This document shows, in pieces, positions 60,695 to 64,000 of a stretch of DNA of 64,000 nt; position 1 is the stretch's first letter; each line of letters begins with the position of its first letter. This DNA comes from Thalassia testudinum. Its lineage: Eukaryota; Streptophyta; Magnoliopsida; Alismatales; Hydrocharitaceae. The notes beneath the pieces are model-generated. The model ran no database searches. It was not told where the DNA came from and saw nothing but the letters and a program-made list of their open reading frames with translations. The translations under genes and the position numbers were made by a program. The stretch is from assembly GCA_037157565.1 (NCBI GenBank), contig JAZHRO010000014.1:97867501-97931500 (forward strand). Direction: 5' to 3'.

Positions 60695-61210
60695 GAGATC
60701 TCGGGGAAGAGAGGCGAGTTTTTTGTTGAGAAGAAACGGTCGCTTTGTTCGTTGGTGGAAAAGAGGAGAACGAGGAATCATAACAACAACAGCAACAATG
60801 CTTTTGTGTTGTCGCTCCTCCTCCTCGACTCCATACGTCTTTCTTCTTCTGCTCTGTGCGTGTGGTTGTTGTTGTTTCTTAGACCCTCCTCCTCACCCAC
60901 GCCATTACTTGTTTAACACCCACTGCCTCCTTTCCTTTTCTTTCCTCCCGTCTCTGCCAGCGAAGGCAACGAGTGAGTCCCCACACTCTCCTCTCTCTCT
61001 CTCTCTCCCCCCTCTCCACCCTTTCGGTTTTGCGCGTTGTTGTTTGGTCCTTTCCTTCTCTCTCTTCCTCGTGTTCTGTCACCTCCTCTCTTTACAGAAA
61101 GAGAAATAGAAAATGTAAGCTGGTCCTTACGGGGACGAGAGGCACTTGCAAAGAAATAAAAAGAAATGTTCTCCAAATATGCATACTTCATTTAAATAAA
61201 TAAATATTTT
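60144..61210 (-). promoter_or_regulatory. 5' untranslated region and promoter of the TMK-like gene
   Basis: Upstream of the start codon. Contains (ACG)12 at 60657-60692 (CGT repeat in the sense strand), a CT/AG-rich tract near 60980-61015, and AT-rich sequence with TATTTAAATAAAT-like words at 61185-61210. The transcription start and any 5'UTR intron cannot be set from sequence alone. The 67-128-codon ORFs here are low-complexity. Confidence 0.45.
60657..60692 (+). repeat. (ACG)12 microsatellite
   Basis: Twelve perfect ACG units about 515 bp upstream of the TMK-like start codon, within its likely 5' untranslated or proximal promoter sequence. Confidence 0.95.
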
Positions 61211-61659
61211 CATCTGGATAATTTCATCGTTATTATTGTTATTAGAGTGGTTGTTGATGTTGTTAGTAATTTTTACATTCATGTCTTTGATTTTTTTTAA
61301 TTATATTTATACTTTCATATGCTTGACTATTATATTTATATCCTCTTAAAGTTGCTAATCGATTATATCCCTCAAGTTAAATCTTAGTTTGATTTTTAAG
61401 AGAATATCCCAACGACCTTTAAAGTTAATGATTCAAAATTATCAAAATCACACTCATACCCTTATATTATTTTTCTTTTTCTTTTCCCTTTTTACTTCTT
61501 CCTATTCTCCTCTCCCGATCAGACAATGATGGTGACGTTAACGGTGGTGATGAACAACCTGAGACCCCCACCTCCACCCTCCCTCCTCATCCCGCAATGC
61601 AACCTCTTGCCTACGACCCTCCTCTCCTTGCAAACTCGATGATCCTCCTTCTCCTTACC

Positions 61660-62135
61660 CTACAGACCAACCTGATGATTTGCCCCCATGTTGGGCCTTA
61701 AAACCTTCCCCACATCCTGCACAGCACCATGGGGCAATAGACCACCACCCTCCTCAAGTTCACTTCCCCCAACCCAAGCAACCCAAGGAATTCTATCGTT
61801 GAGCAAAGTCGATTCTCCACGTTGTACTCGACTTGGAATGATTTCTTGATGAGGACCCACTTAATCGCGTCGTCCCTCCCGAGGCTTGTAGAGGAATCCA
61901 TGATGCATGAGAACTTGGACTCAATGCTATAGCTGATGAGGCTTACGTTGAAGAGGAGCATCTGGCTTACATGGCTATCAATGATGCCCAGGGATTAGAA
62001 GATGAGGACGGGGCAGAGCTTCTCGTCTACGCTGTGGGAGATAACGTTAGGGAACCTGGAGATGGTAGCAATAGCCTCATCGGGGTTGATCTAGAGTGTG
62101 GCAAAGTAGTGAACGGTGGGAATGAGGTGCCTGAC
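61660..62135 (-). pseudogene. mTERF family pseudogene (mTERF6-like fragment)
   Basis: On the minus strand from about 62135: HLIPTVHYFATL, then ATISRFPNVISHSVDEKLCP, a TAA, then MLLFNVSLISYSIESKFSCI, IKWVLIKKSFQVEYNVENRL and VNLRRVVVYCPMVLCR. A frameshift near 61725 then leads to DVGKVLRPNM. Plant mTERF proteins (organelle nucleic-acid binding, ~30-residue helical repeats) read SRFPNVISHSVDEKLCPVL ... NPRLISYSIE ... VNFPEVLCRDVNKVLRPN, from memory. Several repeats are covered; the N-terminal targeting region and start are absent. One stop and at least one frameshift: non-functional. The lower end near 61660 is approximate. Confidence 0.75.
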
Positions 62136-64000
62136 CCTCCTCCTCACCCCATAGCCATCCTCTTCCTCCTTGTCCTTCTATCTGTCTCTCTCTCTCTTTT
62201 TAGGGAGATTCTTTTTAGGGTGTAACCATGGTGTATGGGTGAGATTTAACCATAGTTAGAGAAAAAAATGATTACACACTAACGAAAGGCATATTTGACA
62301 AATGATGCAACTTTATGGGATATAAATGTAATAATAAAGTATATCGGGATACAAATGTAATTAGAAAAGATTCAAGAAAAATGGATGTAAAAATCTCTTA
62401 TTATTATTATTACAATAAATTACGTAAGTCCTTGATCTTTACATGAAATTTCAATATAGTCCCCTTCTTCCCTTGACCTATAATGCCATTAACTTTTATT
62501 GATTGTAGACAAAAATGCCCCCTCCTTCGTAATAAGGAATAATAATGTTCCCTTAAATTAGTTTCTAAAATTTACTGTCATCCTTGAACCCTTACCCAAA
62601 GTCCTAATATCCAACATAATTTGTAATGAAGAAGAGCTGGCAAGTGGCACACCAAAGGGCAATGTTGTGGGTAGCCCGTGTTATGTTTGAGCAATACAGA
62701 GGCGAGCAGGGCTATAAGTGTCAATGATTTTCCCGTGAGATGAGGTGGGTAGCACTGTAGATGGGCAGCGTGAGAGAGGTCGTCAGCGTTACCAGTGGAT
62801 GATGTAAGAGGTAAGATAGGCTACGCTATGATGGAGAAAGATAGGAGGTAGCAAGAGGAAGGTGGATGATGGGTTGGGGAGGATGGGAGCTGTAGTGGGT
62901 TGGGGGGAGGGATGATGGGTTAGAATTGGGGGGCTGAGGGGGAGATCAACGACATTGGGTTTGGGAGGAGGTGGTTAGTGATGACTCGTGAAGGGATGTA
63001 TTTTTTTTTTTTTGGGTTTTATATAAATTTTTTATAATCTCATGATATTATATATATACTCTTTAGTTCTTGGATATTATAAAAATATGGCTTAAATCTT
63101 ATCTCTCTTGGTAGATATGATGTTTCATTAGTTTGAACTTTAATGATAATTAATTGTGGGTGAAAAATTTTATAAATATCCTTATAATCTTTTGATATTA
63201 CATAGATATTTCTATATTTTTGGATATTATATAAATACTCCTAAAATCTTATTCTCATTTACATGAGATGCCCTTAGGTGAACTTCCATTAATTTTAGCC
63301 TTAATGACTATTAACTATGACTTCTTAGATATTTCATAAAGGTCCCTTAATTGTTGTCTCCATTAATAGATATGACCTTCCATTAGTATGTTGCTAGCAA
63401 CTTAACTGAAGTATGTCTGAACTTAATCATGGCATCATGACCTTTGTTTAACTTCAATGGTTGATGCGTTATCTAGGAATGCAAGAAAAATCTGAGTCAT
63501 GCACCGACTCTGCATACATTTTAAACCACAGTGCCTAGGGATGTAAGTTTCGATAAACCCAACTCAAACCCAACTCAACCCAACCCGAAAATAATCAGTA
63601 AAACTCGACCCAAACCTTACAGGGTTTGGGTATGAATTTTATCTAAAAAACCCGACTGGGTATGGGTATAGGTCCATACCCAATTAGCCAACCCAAATAC
63701 CCGAATAAAATTCTCATTTACTCGAGATATATAAGTCCCACCTTAAGTCCCTCATTCCCCTAACTTTAGTCTCCCTTATGATTCCTTCCATTATTTTGAA
63801 GGTTGGGAGTGTTTCTAAAGCTTCCATTAAATATTTATTTCTGGGATGAAGATCTCTTATTTGAAATGTACTTATATTTTGTTTTCTTTGTACTTTTGTT
63901 TTGATATATTCCCCTTGAAATTTTTTGTAATAATTTCAATGGGGATCCCTAAAATTGGAGTAGCTTGAGCCCTTATGTTTCAAGCTTATTAAAAATAAAC
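62136..64000. other. Intergenic, no gene recognised
   Basis: Mostly AT-rich with a GT/GA-rich stretch 62690-63000. No ORF with recognisable content. Confidence 0.5.
63535..63725. repeat. AACCC-rich low-complexity block, hAT-end-like
   Basis: Starts TAGGGATGTAAGTTTCGATA, then repeated AACCCAAC/AACCCGA words, then GGGTATGGGTATAGG. Many plant hAT-type non-autonomous elements begin TAGGGATG and have this kind of subterminal sequence. The matching other end was not found. Confidence 0.3.

Overview
This is plant nuclear DNA. The evidence is long-terminal-repeat retrotransposons of the Ty3/gypsy Athila-like lineage primed by tRNA-Asp, a solo copia-type LTR, a CACTA-like terminus, plant mobile domain (PMD) remnants, and one intact host gene of the plant-specific TMK receptor-kinase family with a spliced kinase domain. 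I cannot name the species; any flowering plant with repeat-rich intergenic DNA fits. All calls come from reading the sequence by eye, with no database search.

Layout. 1-8786: 5' part of an Athila-like element on the minus strand (element 1): integrase cut by the window edge, RNase H, RT, protease, Gag, leader, PBS and 5' LTR. 8787-9158: plus-strand LTR end of the element-2 family. 9159-10344: minus-strand LTR fragment. 10360-11717: solo copia-type LTR with a perfect 5-bp target duplication. 11723-31730: a decayed plus-strand Athila-like element (element 4), with a minus-strand full-length element (element 2, 16606-27945) inside its gag and a solo LTR of the element-1 family (28525-31266) a little further along the same reading frame. 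31731-33636: minus-strand solo LTR. 33637-35853: AT-rich DNA without recognisable genes.

35854-42085: a stretch between two CACTA-like ends that carries gene fragments on the plus strand: an exon resembling the C2B domain of plant synaptotagmin (SYT1-like), pieces of a group IIb WRKY gene that stop just before the WRKY domain, and a decayed tRNA-Gly. 42042-54530: a PMD (MAIN-like) pseudogene split by a full-length non-autonomous retrotransposon (element 3, 42086-52127). Element 3 has LTRs and leader like element 1, a 3' region like element 2, and an unrecognised acidic ORF in place of gag-pol.

54531-64000 is the gene-bearing end: an apparently intact TMK1-like LRR receptor kinase on the minus strand (two coding exons, 939 aa), its 5' region with an (ACG)12 microsatellite, an mTERF pseudogene (61660-62135) and AT-rich intergenic DNA.

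Relationships. The retroelements share a replication design: tRNA-Asp primer site, an internal region closed by a G-rich polypurine tract next to the 3' LTR, and one gag-pol reading frame. All three gag-pol frames are broken by stops or frameshifts, so no autonomous element in the window looks active. Nesting gives the relative order: PMD gene and element 4 first, then elements 3 and 2 and the solo LTRs. By eye the LTR pair of element 2 differs at about 2% of positions and that of element 3 at about 7%.
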